Counted from the stretch's first letter, positions 17,536-25,943 are shown. The stretch: DNA of 48,140 nucleotides from Pseudomonadota bacterium (GCA_018262195.1 JAGTRS010000030.1:1-48140), one strand, 5' to 3'. A program made the numbers and translations. The notes: generated by a model from the letters alone, not told the origin.

Positions 17536-18534
17536 TTATTTGCTTTGATAGATCTGATCGAAACTGCCGCCATCCTTGAAGTGGGCAGCAAAGGCCTTGT
17601 TGGCACCACCGAACACCTCATCAACGGTAAAGGTCTTCACCGGCGGGAAGAAGGTGGCGTACTTCTTGAGCAGCTCGGCATCACGCGGCCGCAGGTAGTT
17701 CTGGGCGGCATTCTCCTGGCCTTCCTTGGACCACAGATATTCGAGGTACGCCTGCGCCTGCTTGCGGGTACCCTTCTTGTCGACCACCTTTTCGACCAAC
17801 GCCACCGGGAACTCGGTCTGCATCGTCAGGCTGGGGTAAACCACCTCAAACTCACCCTTGCCGAACTCCTTGGCGATCATTTCGGCTTCCGATTCGAAAG
17901 TGATCAATACATCACCCATCTTCCGCTGCATGAAGGTGGTCGTCGCATCGCGGCCACCGGCAGCAAATAGTGGCGCATTCTTCAGCAGCTTGCCGAGGAA
18001 CTCCTGCGCCTTGGCATCGTTGCCACCCGGCTGCTTCAACGCCCAGGCCCAGGCCGACAGGTAGGTGTTGCGCCCGTTACCTGTGTTCTTCGGGTGAGGA
18101 ATGATCATCTGCACGCCCGGTGCGGCAACATCAGACCAGTCCTTGATCGTCTTCGGGTTGCCCTTGCGGACGATGAAGACCATGGTCGAGGTATAAGGCG
18201 AAGCACTGTTCGGGAATTTCTTCGCCCAGTCCTTGGCAACCAGGCCCTTGTCAGCCAGGAACTCAATGTCGTTTGCCTGATTCATGGTGACCACGTCGGC
18301 CTCCAGCCCGTCAGCAACAGCGCGCACCTGCTTGGTGGAACCGCCGTGTGACTGCTTCAACTCAACGCTCTCGCCTGCCTTCGCCTTCCAGTATTTCTGG
18401 AACAAGGGGTTGAAATCCTTGTACACATCGCGCGCCACATCATAGGAGGCGTTGAGTAGCGTGGCATCGGCCAGAGCGGCGCCAGCCACCAGGCTCAATA
18501 AAACAGCGGTAATCGATTTGCGGAATTGTGACAT
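17536..18534 (-). CDS. sbp: Periplasmic sulfate-binding protein
   Basis: The 332-residue protein begins with a signal peptide (cleavage likely after GAALA) and continues as a type 2 periplasmic binding protein. Family patterns include LLNASYDVARDVYKDFN, KQSHGGSTKQVRAVADGLEADVVTMNQ and NTGNGRNTYLSAWAWAL, which line the sulfate site. It is the first gene of the transporter operon. A good GAGGTGA ribosome binding site lies 5 bases upstream of the ATG. Whether it prefers sulfate (Sbp) or thiosulfate (CysP) is not certain. Confidence 0.93.
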   Translation of the reverse strand: MSQFRKSITAVLLSLVAGAALADATLLNASYDVARDVYKDFNPLFQKYWKAKAGESVELKQSHGGSTKQVRAVADGLEADVVTMNQANDIEFLADKGLVAKDWAKKFPNSASPYTSTMVFIVRKGNPKTIKDWSDVAAPGVQMIIPHPKNTGNGRNTYLSAWAWALKQPGGNDAKAQEFLGKLLKNAPLFAAGGRDATTTFMQRKMGDVLITFESEAEMIAKEFGKGEFEVVYPSLTMQTEFPVALVEKVVDKKGTRKQAQAYLEYLWSKEGQENAAQNYLRPRDAELLKKYATFFPPVKTFTVDEVFGGANKAFAAHFKDGGSFDQIYQSK

Positions 18535-18574
18535 GCTTCACCTCATAAGTAATGGAGCGAATTTAGCCGACCCA

Positions 18575-18580
18575 TTTATA
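18575..18580 (-). promoter_or_regulatory. -10 candidate for the sulfate transporter operon
   Basis: TATAAA on the minus strand lies 41 bases upstream of the sbp start, with a poor -35 and a long AT-rich stretch upstream (about 18590-18625). This layout is what a CysB-activated promoter looks like. CysB sites are too loose to call by eye. Confidence 0.4.
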
Positions 18581-18723
18581 ACCACAAAGACAGATTTTGA
18601 ATTTACTTATACTCATAATCTCATCAGGCCCACCTGAAGATGAAGCGAAGACCCCTTGGCCCTGTTCTCCAGCCACGCCAAGGGCTATCATTCAACATTC
18701 ATCACGCTGCCGATAAATCCAAG

Positions 18724-19293
18724 ATGCGCGCCTCCCTGCCTGCCACACTCCTGCTTTCAGCCTTGCTTGCCGCCTGCGCCTCCAAAGGCGACATACCGCC
18801 GAGCAAGCACATCTCGCAAAGCGGCCCGCTCAAGGTCCACCCCGGCCTGCTCGGCCAGCCCGTGCCGCCGGAACTCCAGCAAGAGGCCCGCGCTTCGGCA
18901 ACGGCCAGCACCAGCGCCGCAGAAACACCAATCAAGATGGATTCGGTAGGCTTGCGCACGCAGCGCAGCGTCTATTTCGACCTGAACAGCGCTGACATCA
19001 AGGCCGACTACGATCCAGCCTTACGTGCCCACGCTCGCTACCTGGCCGAACATCCGAATGCTCGCGTCCGGATCGAAGGCAATGCCGACGAACGAGGCAG
19101 TGCCGACTACAACCGACGCCTTGGCCTGAAGCGTGCCGAAAACGTTCGCTCAGTAATGGTTGGCAGCGGCGCCGCTGAAAAACAGGTCAATATCAAGACC
19201 CTGGGCGAAGCGCGTCCGAAGCTCGTCGGCCATGACGAAGCCTCCTGGTCAGAAAACCGCCGCGCCGACGTCGTCTACGAACGGGAAGACTAG
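18724..19293 (+). CDS. OmpA/Pal-like peptidoglycan-binding lipoprotein
   Basis: The 189-residue protein has a lipoprotein signal with lipobox LLAAC (Cys18 would be acylated). A flexible Ala/Pro-rich linker follows, then an OmpA_C domain from about residue 80: SVYFDLNSADIKADYDPALRAHARYL, then GNADERGSADYNRRLGLKRAENV. The Asp and Arg residues of this motif bind diaminopimelate in peptidoglycan. Likely role: an outer-membrane lipoprotein tethered to the cell wall. It is not beside tolB, so it is probably a Pal paralogue. The ATG at 18724 is chosen because it gives a proper signal peptide; the frame is open further upstream. Confidence 0.88.
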   Translation: MRASLPATLLLSALLAACASKGDIPPSKHISQSGPLKVHPGLLGQPVPPELQQEARASATASTSAAETPIKMDSVGLRTQRSVYFDLNSADIKADYDPALRAHARYLAEHPNARVRIEGNADERGSADYNRRLGLKRAENVRSVMVGSGAAEKQVNIKTLGEARPKLVGHDEASWSENRRADVVYERED

Positions 19294-19311
19294 ACAGAAA
19301 ACCCAAACAAC

Positions 19312-19345
19312 AAAAAGGCCTCGCTACACAGCGAGGCCTTTTTTT
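19312..19345. terminator. Bidirectional rho-independent terminator
   Basis: AAAAAGGCCTCGCT (19312-19325) pairs perfectly with AGCGAGGCCTTTTT (19330-19343) around a 4-base loop. It lies between the OmpA-like gene and the convergent small-protein gene and can serve both. Confidence 0.93.
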
Positions 19346-19363
19346 CGGGCGCGGGAATGGTGA

Positions 19364-19543
19364 CTACTTCTGGTCGTTCAATTCATGCGAAGGCAAACTG
19401 GCCAGCCATTCGGAAAACGGGATCTCCTTGACTTCAGGGACACGCCTTTCAACCGATTTCCGGCGCTCGCGCCAGCCATTCGGCGGCCCGACTTCACAGT
19501 CGCGGCGATCATCACCCGAACGCTTGTCGTTTTGCACAACCAT
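19364..19543 (-). CDS. Small charged protein of unknown function (59 aa)
   Basis: The product is rich in Arg, Asp and Glu, with an N-terminal RSGDDRRD block, a PPNGWRERR centre and an ERRVPEVKE block, then a hydrophobic tail FSEWLASL. No membrane segment or signal peptide is seen. A GAGGTGA ribosome binding site lies at good distance from the ATG at 19543, which argues that it is translated; a TTG one codon upstream is less likely. It shares a terminator with the OmpA-like gene. I recognise the composition as that of small proteins seen in related bacteria but know no function. Confidence 0.65.
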   Translation of the reverse strand: MVVQNDKRSGDDRRDCEVGPPNGWRERRKSVERRVPEVKEIPFSEWLASLPSHELNDQK

Positions 19544-19802
19544 CAAATCACCTCGTCCTCAAATTCACCCCGTGGGCGACACACTCGACTGGTTCCAATG
19601 TAAGGGAAGACGGAAAAATGGTCAGTGAAGAAACTCACAGCTCCCTAAAAATATCCCGGCATCGCAGAGCCATGCGCAGCCCCCCGAGGTTTCAACTGGA
19701 AACCGCAAGCGCCCAATCTCCAAACCACAGGTGGAATGTATGGAGCATTAGGCGCATGACTCCTAGTCATCGGCAGCACCTTGATAGTGCATTTCAAAAC
19801 GA
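19544..19802. other. Intergenic region with several small inverted repeats
   Basis: About 260 bases lie between the small protein and the amtB terminator. They hold GGTTTC/GAAACC (19688-19704), a short CCAC-AG-GTGG repeat (about 19725-19734) and ATGACT-CCT-AGTCAT (19756-19770). The promoter of the small protein must lie here, reading leftward. No open frame with coding character is seen and no known RNA family is recognised. Confidence 0.5.
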
Positions 19803-19824
19803 AAAAGGGGCTTTCGCCCCTTTT
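19802..19824 (-). terminator. Rho-independent terminator after amtB
   Basis: AAAAGGGGC and GCCCCTTTT flank a 4-base loop about 30 bases beyond the amtB stop, with T runs on the minus-strand reading. Confidence 0.88.
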
Positions 19825-19854
19825 CTGTCCAAAAAACCCGGTTTTCCTATCCGC

Positions 19855-21057
19855 TCACCAGTTAGGCTCGCGCTCCGGAGTCGCCGTAATCTTGTGGATA
19901 CTGAGGTCGGCCCCCTCGTATTCTTCTTCCTTATCGAGACGCAATCCCAGCGTTGCCTTAAGGGTGCCATAGACCAGGATGCCACCCACCAGGGCAACGA
20001 CAATCGCCATGACCGTCATGATCAGTTGAGGCATGAAGGCGATGCCGCCAGCACCACCGAGAGCCTTGCTGCCGAAGATGCCGGCCGCGATGCCGCCCCA
20101 GGCGCCACACATGCCATGCAACGGCCAGACGCCGAGCACATCGTCGATCTTCCAGCGGTTCTGGACCAGCGTGAACATGACCACAAAGAGCCCGCCGGCG
20201 ACGCCACCAACCACCAAGGCACCCATCGGGTGCATCAGGTCAGAACCGGCGCAGACAGCCACCAGACCGGCCAGCGGACCATTGTGCAGGAAGCCCGGGT
20301 CATTCTTGCCGGCCACCAGCGCGACCAGGGTGCCACCGACCATGGCCATCAGGGAATTCAGGGCGACCAGGCCGGAAATCTTGTCGAGCGTCTGGGCGCT
20401 CATCACATTGAAGCCAAACCAGCCAACGATCAGGATCCAGGCCCCCAGCGCGAGGAATGGAATCGATGACGGCGGGTGGGCGGAAATCCGACCATCCTTG
20501 TTGTAACGACCGTAGCGCGCACCAAGCAGGAGGACGGCCGGCAGTGCAATCCAGCCACCCATTGCATGAACGACCACCGAACCGGCGAAATCGTGGAATT
20601 CCTCACCGAAAGTTGCCTTCAACCAGGCCTGAACACCAAAGGCCTGATTCCAGGCAATGCCCTCGAAGAAGGGATAAACGAAACCGACCAGCAGGAAGGT
20701 GGCGATCAGTTGCGGATGAAACTTGGCACGCTCGGCAATGCCGCCAGAAATGATGGCCGGGATCGCCGCTGCGAAGGTAAGCAGGAAGAAGAACTTGGTC
20801 AGCTCGAAACCGCTTTTCTCCAGCAACGTTTCGACGCCACTGAAAAAATTGACGCCATAGGCGATGCTGTAACCGACAAAGAAGTAGGCAATGGTCGACA
20901 TCGCAAAATCGCTCAGGATCTTGACCAGGGCATTGACCTGATTCTTTTTGCGAACGGTCCCGACTTCAAGGAATGCAAAACCTGCATGCATGGCCAGCAC
21001 CATAATGGCGCCGAGCAAGACGAAGAGCACATTGCTACTGGATTGATACGTTTCCAT
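19855..21057 (-). CDS. amtB: Ammonium transporter, Amt family
   Basis: The 400-residue membrane protein has 11 predicted helices. Recognisable elements are MHAGFAFLEVGTVRKKN in the first pore helix region, FHDFAGSVVVHAMGGW (pore Asp and first His of the twin-His pair) and HGMCGAWGGIAAGIFG (second His). A charged tail (EEEYEGADLSIHK) matches the part that binds PII proteins. It moves ammonium into the cell when nitrogen is scarce. No glnK gene is next to it, and it lacks the cleaved signal of E. coli AmtB, so it may be the stand-alone Amt type (AmtY-like). The ATG at 21057 follows a GGGGGT site. Confidence 0.95.
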   Translation of the reverse strand: METYQSSSNVLFVLLGAIMVLAMHAGFAFLEVGTVRKKNQVNALVKILSDFAMSTIAYFFVGYSIAYGVNFFSGVETLLEKSGFELTKFFFLLTFAAAIPAIISGGIAERAKFHPQLIATFLLVGFVYPFFEGIAWNQAFGVQAWLKATFGEEFHDFAGSVVVHAMGGWIALPAVLLLGARYGRYNKDGRISAHPPSSIPFLALGAWILIVGWFGFNVMSAQTLDKISGLVALNSLMAMVGGTLVALVAGKNDPGFLHNGPLAGLVAVCAGSDLMHPMGALVVGGVAGGLFVVMFTLVQNRWKIDDVLGVWPLHGMCGAWGGIAAGIFGSKALGGAGGIAFMPQLIMTVMAIVVALVGGILVYGTLKATLGLRLDKEEEYEGADLSIHKITATPEREPNW

Positions 21058-21090
21058 GAAACCCCCAAACAAAGATTGGGAATTCAGAAA

Positions 21091-21105
21091 GCAAGCACCA
21101 TTCCA
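21091..21105 (-). promoter_or_regulatory. Sigma-54 (-24/-12) promoter for amtB
   Basis: On the minus strand TGGAATGGTGCTTGC has the invariant GG and GC separated by exactly 10 bases and the TTGC of the -12 element. The start would fall near 21079, 22 bases before the ATG. It overlaps one NtrC-like site. Confidence 0.6.
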
Positions 21106-21109
21106 GTGC
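21095..21109. promoter_or_regulatory. NtrC-like site, promoter-proximal
   Basis: GCAC-N7-GTGC with perfect half-sites, the NtrC consensus spacing. Because it overlaps the -24/-12 element it may be a chance result of the promoter sequence, or may repress. Confidence 0.45.
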
Positions 21110-21160
21110 ATTAAAAATGTTACAAATCAGTGCATTGCAAAAGTTATAATTCACCAATAA

Positions 21161-21175
21161 GCACTGATTTGGTGC
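21161..21175. promoter_or_regulatory. NtrC-like site, upstream
   Basis: GCAC-TGATTTG-GTGC matches GCAC-N7-GTGC exactly and lies about 60 bases upstream of the sigma-54 element, a normal enhancer position. A half-site TGCACTGATTTG (minus strand, 21123-21134) lies between them. Confidence 0.6.
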
Positions 21176-21215
21176 GATATTTTATCGCTACGCTCAACAC
21201 CGGTGCATCACTGCC

Positions 21216-22442
21216 TCATTTCGGCGCAAGTTCCGTCGGCAGCAACATCCACATCCGCCCACCTTGCTTCATCCGCCCTGCCTGTTCGCCAGCTTCCTTG
21301 CCGAAGCCCCAGAAGAAGTCGGCGCGCACAGCCCCCTTGATCGCGCCGCCAGTATCCTGCGCCATGACCAGACGATTCATCGGTGCGGTCGAATTAGGCC
21401 GAGTCGTTGCCAGAAACACTGGCGAACCAAGCGGCACCGAACGCGGATCGACGGCAATGCTGCGTTCTGCCGTCAAAGGCACGCCAAGGGCGCCAACCGG
21501 CCCGTCATTGCTGTTCGCCACCTCGCGGAAGAAGACATAGCTCGGATTCGTATTGAGCAGATTGTCCAGACGCGCTGGATTGGCCCGAGCCCAGGCCTGA
21601 ATCCCCTGCATTGATGCCTCTTCCAGTTTCAGCTCGCCGCGCTCGATCAGCGCCTTGCCGATGGATTGATAGGGATGACCGTTCTGGTCGGCGTAGTTCA
21701 GGCGAACCATGCCACCATCGGCCAGCTTGACCCGCCCGGAACCTTGCACCTGCAGGAAGAACAACTCGACGGCATCATCGACGTAAAGCAGGGTCTTGCT
21801 CGGCACCCTGTCGCCCTTTGCGGAAATTTCTGCTCGCGACCAGTAGGGCACTACCTTGTTGCCCTCGAGTCGGCCACGCACCCGCTTGTCCTTGAGTTCC
21901 GGAAAGACGGCAGACAGGTCGATGGTCAGCAGATCGTCAGGCACACCTCGCACCGGCTGCTCATAGCCTTTCACCCGGGCCCGACTGCCGCGCAGCAACG
22001 GCTCGTAATAACCAGTAACCAAACCATTGCTTGCGCCATCGCCATTGGCAATTGCGTAGGGCTTCAGGTGCTGCTCAAAGAAACGCCGTGGATCGTGCCC
22101 CGGTTTGCCATCCGCCGCCCTGGCCAGCTCGCAGACACGCTTCCAGCCAGCCGCATTGCCGCGACTGGCGATGCCGCGGCAGGACTGCATGAATGCCGGC
22201 CAGGCAGCACTTACATCATCATCGGCCCACCCGGGCAGATCACCCCAGGTCGCAAGCGTAAAGGAACGGGAGAAAGCAGCCGGCGGAGGAACAGGCGTGA
22301 CGGCAGGGCAGACCGGACAAGCCGGGCAAGGCGCACAGACTGGCGGTACCTCTGTGGACTTCGGCGCTGAAGTCGGCGGCACGGTTGAACAGCCGGCCAA
22401 CAGGCTGACAAATAAAAAGACAGCAACTTGGATTTTTCGCAT
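21216..22442 (-). CDS. mltA: Membrane-bound lytic murein transglycosylase A
   Basis: The 408-residue lipoprotein cleaves the glycan strands of peptidoglycan, leaving anhydro-muramyl ends. The signal peptide ends in a lipobox LLAGC (Cys18). The MltA barrel domain has the GYYEPLLRGSR motif, and the 3D domain at the end has AQDTGGAIKGAVRADFFWGFG, whose first Asp is catalytic. The N-terminal linker is unusual: CAPCPACPVC at 36-45 gives four cysteines spaced C-x2-C-x2-C-x2-C in a Pro-rich stretch. The ATG at 22442 is the one that gives the lipoprotein signal. It diverges from the DUF815 ATPase gene with only 46 bases between starts. Confidence 0.95.
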   Translation of the reverse strand: MRKIQVAVFLFVSLLAGCSTVPPTSAPKSTEVPPVCAPCPACPVCPAVTPVPPPAAFSRSFTLATWGDLPGWADDDVSAAWPAFMQSCRGIASRGNAAGWKRVCELARAADGKPGHDPRRFFEQHLKPYAIANGDGASNGLVTGYYEPLLRGSRARVKGYEQPVRGVPDDLLTIDLSAVFPELKDKRVRGRLEGNKVVPYWSRAEISAKGDRVPSKTLLYVDDAVELFFLQVQGSGRVKLADGGMVRLNYADQNGHPYQSIGKALIERGELKLEEASMQGIQAWARANPARLDNLLNTNPSYVFFREVANSNDGPVGALGVPLTAERSIAVDPRSVPLGSPVFLATTRPNSTAPMNRLVMAQDTGGAIKGAVRADFFWGFGKEAGEQAGRMKQGGRMWMLLPTELAPK

Positions 22443-22488
22443 GGGTTTCGCTAGAGTTCTCGATTTGCCGCGAAGTATACCCGCCCCC

Positions 22489-23379
22489 ATGACCGATTCC
22501 CCGCAACTGGAACGCCTGCTTGCACTGGCCGAAGCCGCTCTGGCCCGCCTTGACGCCGCCCTGCCACCGCCGCTGCCGCAACCCGACTGGCAATCTGCCG
22601 TCGCCTTCCGCTGGCGCAAGAGCAACGGCCGTGGCTGGCTGCAGGCAGTCCGCCACCCACACCCGATCCGCCTGTCCGATCTTGAAACGATCGACGACCA
22701 GAAGGAGCGGATTACTGCCAACACCCGTCAGTTCGTCGCCGGGAACCCGGCCAACAACGTGCTGCTGACCGGCTCGCGCGGCTCCGGCAAGTCTTCGCTG
22801 GTCAAGGCCATGCTCAACGAATTCTCGGGCAAAGGGCTGCGTCTGATCGAAGTGGACAAGGACGACCTGATCGAATTGGCTGACATCATCGACCTGCTGG
22901 AAGGGCGCCCGGAAAAGTTCATCATCTTCTGCGACGACCTCTCATTCGAAGCAGGCGAGACTGCCTACAAGGCGCTTAAATCCGTGCTTGACGGCTCGGT
23001 CGCGGCGCCACCCGACAACGTGCTGATCTACGCGACATCGAACCGCCGCCACCTGATGCCGGAGTATTTTTCGGAAAATCTGGAAACGCAAACGGTCAAT
23101 GATGAAATCCGCCCCGGCGACACCACCGAAGAAAAGGTCTCGCTCTCCGACCGCTTTGGTCTGTGGATATCCTTCTACCCCTTCAGCCAGGAAGACTATC
23201 TCGCCGTCTTCCAGCACTGGGCGCGCGAACTCGGCGTACCTGAGAGCACTATCGCCGCCAGCGAACGCGAGGCACTGAACTGGTCGCTCGGCCGCGGCTC
23301 GCGCTCCGGCCGCGTCGCCTGGCAATTTGCCAAGGATCTGGCCGGCCGTCAGAAACCAGTCAAAAAGAAAGCCAAATGA
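22489..23379 (+). CDS. DUF815-type AAA ATPase
   Basis: The 296-residue protein has an N-terminal helical part, then an AAA-type ATPase core with Walker A GSRGSGKS (95-102) and Walker B FIIFCDDLSFE. ATSNRRHLMPEY near residue 183 resembles sensor 1. The family is widespread in proteobacteria and has no settled function; it is often next to a Nudix gene, as here. The ATG at 22489 is chosen because the frame further upstream only runs antisense to mltA. The stop overlaps the next gene by four bases (ATGA). Confidence 0.88.
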   Translation: MTDSPQLERLLALAEAALARLDAALPPPLPQPDWQSAVAFRWRKSNGRGWLQAVRHPHPIRLSDLETIDDQKERITANTRQFVAGNPANNVLLTGSRGSGKSSLVKAMLNEFSGKGLRLIEVDKDDLIELADIIDLLEGRPEKFIIFCDDLSFEAGETAYKALKSVLDGSVAAPPDNVLIYATSNRRHLMPEYFSENLETQTVNDEIRPGDTTEEKVSLSDRFGLWISFYPFSQEDYLAVFQHWARELGVPESTIAASEREALNWSLGRGSRSGRVAWQFAKDLAGRQKPVKKKAK

Positions 23380-24320
23380 CCAAGATCGTCGAAGTCGCTG
23401 CCGCCGTCATGCTGCGCACCGATGGCCATGAATTCCTGCTCGCCCAGCGCCCGGAAGGCAAGGTCTATGCTGGTTATTGGGAATTCCCCGGCGGCAAGGT
23501 CGAGCCGGGCGAAACGGTCCGCCAGGCGCTGATCCGGGAACTGCAGGAGGAGTTGGGCATCACGGTCACTGAGTGCTCACCGTGGCTGACCCGTCAGTTT
23601 ACCTACCCCCACGCCAACGTTCGTCTGAATTTCTGGCGGGTCACGGACTGGGATGGCGAAATCGGCATCACCGCGCCACTTGAACATTCGGCGGTCGAGT
23701 GGCAGGCAACCGGGCAAGCCGCCAGCGTCGCCCCCATCCTGCCGGCCAACGATCCGATCCTGAAAGCCCTGTCGCTACCGACGACCATGGCGATCACGAT
23801 GGCCGAGAGCGAAGGCACCGAACGCCAGCTGGAACGCCTCGAAGAAGCCATGAACGGCGGCCTGCGCCTGATTCAGGTACGCGACAAGAGCTTGCCGCCC
23901 GCCCAGCGCCTGTGGTTTGCCCAAGCCGTGCTGCAACTGGCCCGCAGCCATGGCGCACAGGTCGTCATCAACGATGACGAAGAACTGGCCAGGCGCATCG
24001 ATGCCGATGGCGTGCATCTGTCGGCAGCGCGCCTCGCGGCTTGCCAGCAGCGGCCTGACTTCGATTGGGTTGGCGCCTCTTGCCACAACACGGCAGAAAT
24101 CACCCATGCCGGCGAACTTGGCCTGGATTACGCGCTGTTGGGCCCTGTCTTGCCAACGCCAACCCATCCTGAATCAAGCGGCATCGGCTGGGCCGAATTT
24201 GCCAGGCAGCTGGCTGGCAACACACTGCCGGTATTTGCACTGGGTGGCATGAAGCCTGAGATGCTGGCCGCGGCGCAAGACCACGGCGCACATGGCATCG
24301 CGCTTATGCGCGGCTGGTAG
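23376..24320 (+). CDS. Nudix (MutT-like) hydrolase fused to a ThiE/TenI-like domain
   Basis: The 314-residue protein joins two domains. Residues 1-130 form a MutT-type hydrolase with a full Nudix box (GGKVEPGE to REL-EELGI, about 39-62), which would remove 8-oxo-dGTP from the nucleotide pool. Residues 133-314 resemble thiamine phosphate synthase, with [24 protein letters not shown] and [19 protein letters not shown]. Similar fusions are known in pseudomonads and other proteobacteria. Whether the second domain makes thiamine phosphate here is not known. The last 17 bases overlap the convergent yacG. Confidence 0.9.
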   Translation: MTKIVEVAAAVMLRTDGHEFLLAQRPEGKVYAGYWEFPGGKVEPGETVRQALIRELQEELGITVTECSPWLTRQFTYPHANVRLNFWRVTDWDGEIGITAPLEHSAVEWQATGQAASVAPILPANDPILKALSLPTTMAITMAESEGTERQLERLEEAMNGGLRLIQVRDKSLPPAQRLWFAQAVLQLARSHGAQVVINDDEELARRIDADGVHLSAARLAACQQRPDFDWVGASCHNTAEITHAGELGLDYALLGPVLPTPTHPESSGIGWAEFARQLAGNTLPVFALGGMKPEMLAAAQDHGAHGIALMRGW

Positions 24321-24501
24321 GGTCCGGGTCGGCACCGGGCTCGTTGCTGTCTTCCTGCACCGGAATCCGGTAGGAATCGCTGGCCCAGCAGCCAAGATCA
24401 ATCTGCTTGCAGCGTTCGGAACAGAAGGGGCGCCACGGGTTCTCTGGCGCCCACAGGGCGTCTTTACCGCATTGCGGACAGCGGACCTTGCGAACTGCCA
24501 T
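24304..24501 (-). CDS. yacG: DNA gyrase inhibitor / zinc protein YacG
   Basis: The 65-residue protein has the four-cysteine zinc site of the YacG family (CPQCGK and [13 protein letters not shown]) and the WASDSYRIP segment. E. coli YacG binds GyrB and blocks DNA binding by gyrase. Its ATG overlaps the zapD stop by one base (TAATG), and the coaE-zapD-yacG order is the standard one. The C-terminus is coded by bases shared with the 3' end of the convergent Nudix-ThiE gene. Confidence 0.95.
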   Translation of the reverse strand: MAVRKVRCPQCGKDALWAPENPWRPFCSERCKQIDLGCWASDSYRIPVQEDSNEPGADPDPTSRA

Positions 24502-25259
24502 TACAGATTGCAGAAGGTGAGATCGAAATCGACATCACGCTCGCAGCCCCGGGCCTTGATTTCGCCGGCCGGCGGCTTGGTGAAGCGGATGTTCAGGAAA
24601 TACTTGTTGGCGCTGACTTCGGGGATCGCCGGCTCATCGACATTTACCGTCACCCGTACCATCTGGGCAGCAGAACCGCCGAGGTTGAGCTGGAACTGGC
24701 CATTGGTAGCCGTGTAGTTCTTCGGCCGACCGCTGGAGCGTAGCAGGCGCAGCACAATGGCCGCCGCATCACGCAGCGGCAACATCGGCTTGATCCAGCC
24801 TTCCAGCGCCTCACGGCGGACTTCGGGAGTACGATGCAGCCACCAGTGATACGAAGGCAGATCGAATTCGCAGACACCGCCGGGAATTGCCGCGCGGCTC
24901 TTGATGCTCATCAGCCAGTCGTTTTCGCGCAGGTATTGACCGATCTTGCCGGCCATCCCTAGCAAAGCGGCTGATGACTGTTCGATTTCGTACAGTGCGC
25001 CGGACAAGGCTTCTTCGGATATTTCCGGGTTGTTGCGGAAAGCCAGCAGGGTCTGGCGCTGACGCTCCAATTCCTGAATCAGGTCCATCTTCAGGTCGGC
25101 GCGGCCGGCTACCTCAAGGATCTCGAACATCGAGACCAGCGCGGCGTGATGCTCGAGGGCACCATCTTCCTGGGTGAAATACGCGGTTTTCTCGAACAAA
25201 TCCTCCAGACGCAACAGGGTGCGGATGCGCTCATTGAACGGATATTCGTAAGTAATCAC
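24501..25259 (-). CDS. zapD: Cell division protein ZapD
   Basis: The 252-residue protein cross-links and bundles FtsZ filaments at midcell. The sequence [21 protein letters not shown], split by the first residue, is the family N-terminus. The all-helical first half and beta-rich second half ([10 protein letters not shown], then [22 protein letters not shown]) fit the ZapD fold. The GTG at 25259 is preferred because the family begins at this point. An in-frame TTG at 25316 would add 19 residues not typical of the family. Between coaE and this start lies a perfect ATTTGC-AG-GCAAAT repeat (25305-25318) of unknown role. Confidence 0.93.
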   Translation of the reverse strand: MITYEYPFNERIRTLLRLEDLFEKTAYFTQEDGALEHHAALVSMFEILEVAGRADLKMDLIQELERQRQTLLAFRNNPEISEEALSGALYEIEQSSAALLGMAGKIGQYLRENDWLMSIKSRAAIPGGVCEFDLPSYHWWLHRTPEVRREALEGWIKPMLPLRDAAAIVLRLLRSSGRPKNYTATNGQFQLNLGGSAAQMVRVTVNVDEPAIPEVSANKYFLNIRFTKPPAGEIKARGCERDVDFDLTFCNL

Positions 25260-25319
25260 GCGACTAGTGGCCTGGAGAACGGAAAATTTTCTTAATTCTG
25301 AGCCATTTGCAGGCAAATC

Positions 25320-25943
25320 TCAACAGGAAGCTTTAACTTTTTCAGCCGAAAGCATTAGATACTTCAGATGCAAGTCGCTGACCTGGGAATAAAGTCCTGC
25401 CGGATCGGCATCATTGACGACAATATCATTCGCCACAGCCAGTCGTTGCTGACGAGTTGCCTGAGCGGCCATGATCACTTTCACCTCGTCGACCGACATG
25501 CCATTGCGCGCCATCACCCGCTCGACTTGCAGATTTTCCGGGCAATCCACCACGAGAATGCGGTCGCAGCGCTCGCGGTAAGTGCCGGATTCAACCAGCA
25601 AGGGCACCGCCAGAATCACATAAGGCGATTTCGCTGCCCGGCAACGTTCGGCCGACAACTGACGAATCAGCGGATGCAGTATGTCCTCCAGCCTCACTCT
25701 GGCCGCAGGGTCCGCGAATACCAGTCGGCGCATGGCAGCGCGATCCATCGCCCCTTCCGCCGTAGCGACAGTCGTCCCGAACTCGGCGACCAGGGCCGGC
25801 ATCGCCGCGCCCCCTGCTGACGTCAGCTCATGAGCAATGGCATCGGTATCAACCAGAACCGCGCCCTGTTCGACAAACAGATCGGCGACCGTGCTTTTGC
25901 CACTGCCGATACCCCCCGTCAGACCGACGACAAAATCGCTCAT
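25320..25943 (-). CDS. coaE: Dephospho-CoA kinase
   Basis: The 207-residue enzyme phosphorylates dephospho-CoA at the ribose 3' position, the last step of coenzyme A synthesis. The P-loop is GGIGSGKST at 10-18; VDTDAIAHEL and the DRILVVDCPENLQVERVMARNGMS region (two adjoining segments) are typical. It overlaps the upstream SPOR gene by four bases. The other terminal CoA gene, coaD, lies 15 kb away on the opposite strand. Confidence 0.97.
   Translation of the reverse strand: MSDFVVGLTGGIGSGKSTVADLFVEQGAVLVDTDAIAHELTSAGGAAMPALVAEFGTTVATAEGAMDRAAMRRLVFADPAARVRLEDILHPLIRQLSAERCRAAKSPYVILAVPLLVESGTYRERCDRILVVDCPENLQVERVMARNGMSVDEVKVIMAAQATRQQRLAVANDIVVNDADPAGLYSQVSDLHLKYLMLSAEKVKASC

Noticed and set aside
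19618..20469. 283-codon plus-strand frame opposite the end of amtB
   Set aside because: It crosses the amtB terminator and runs antisense to amtB; the translation is rich in His, Gln and Asp with no fold pattern.
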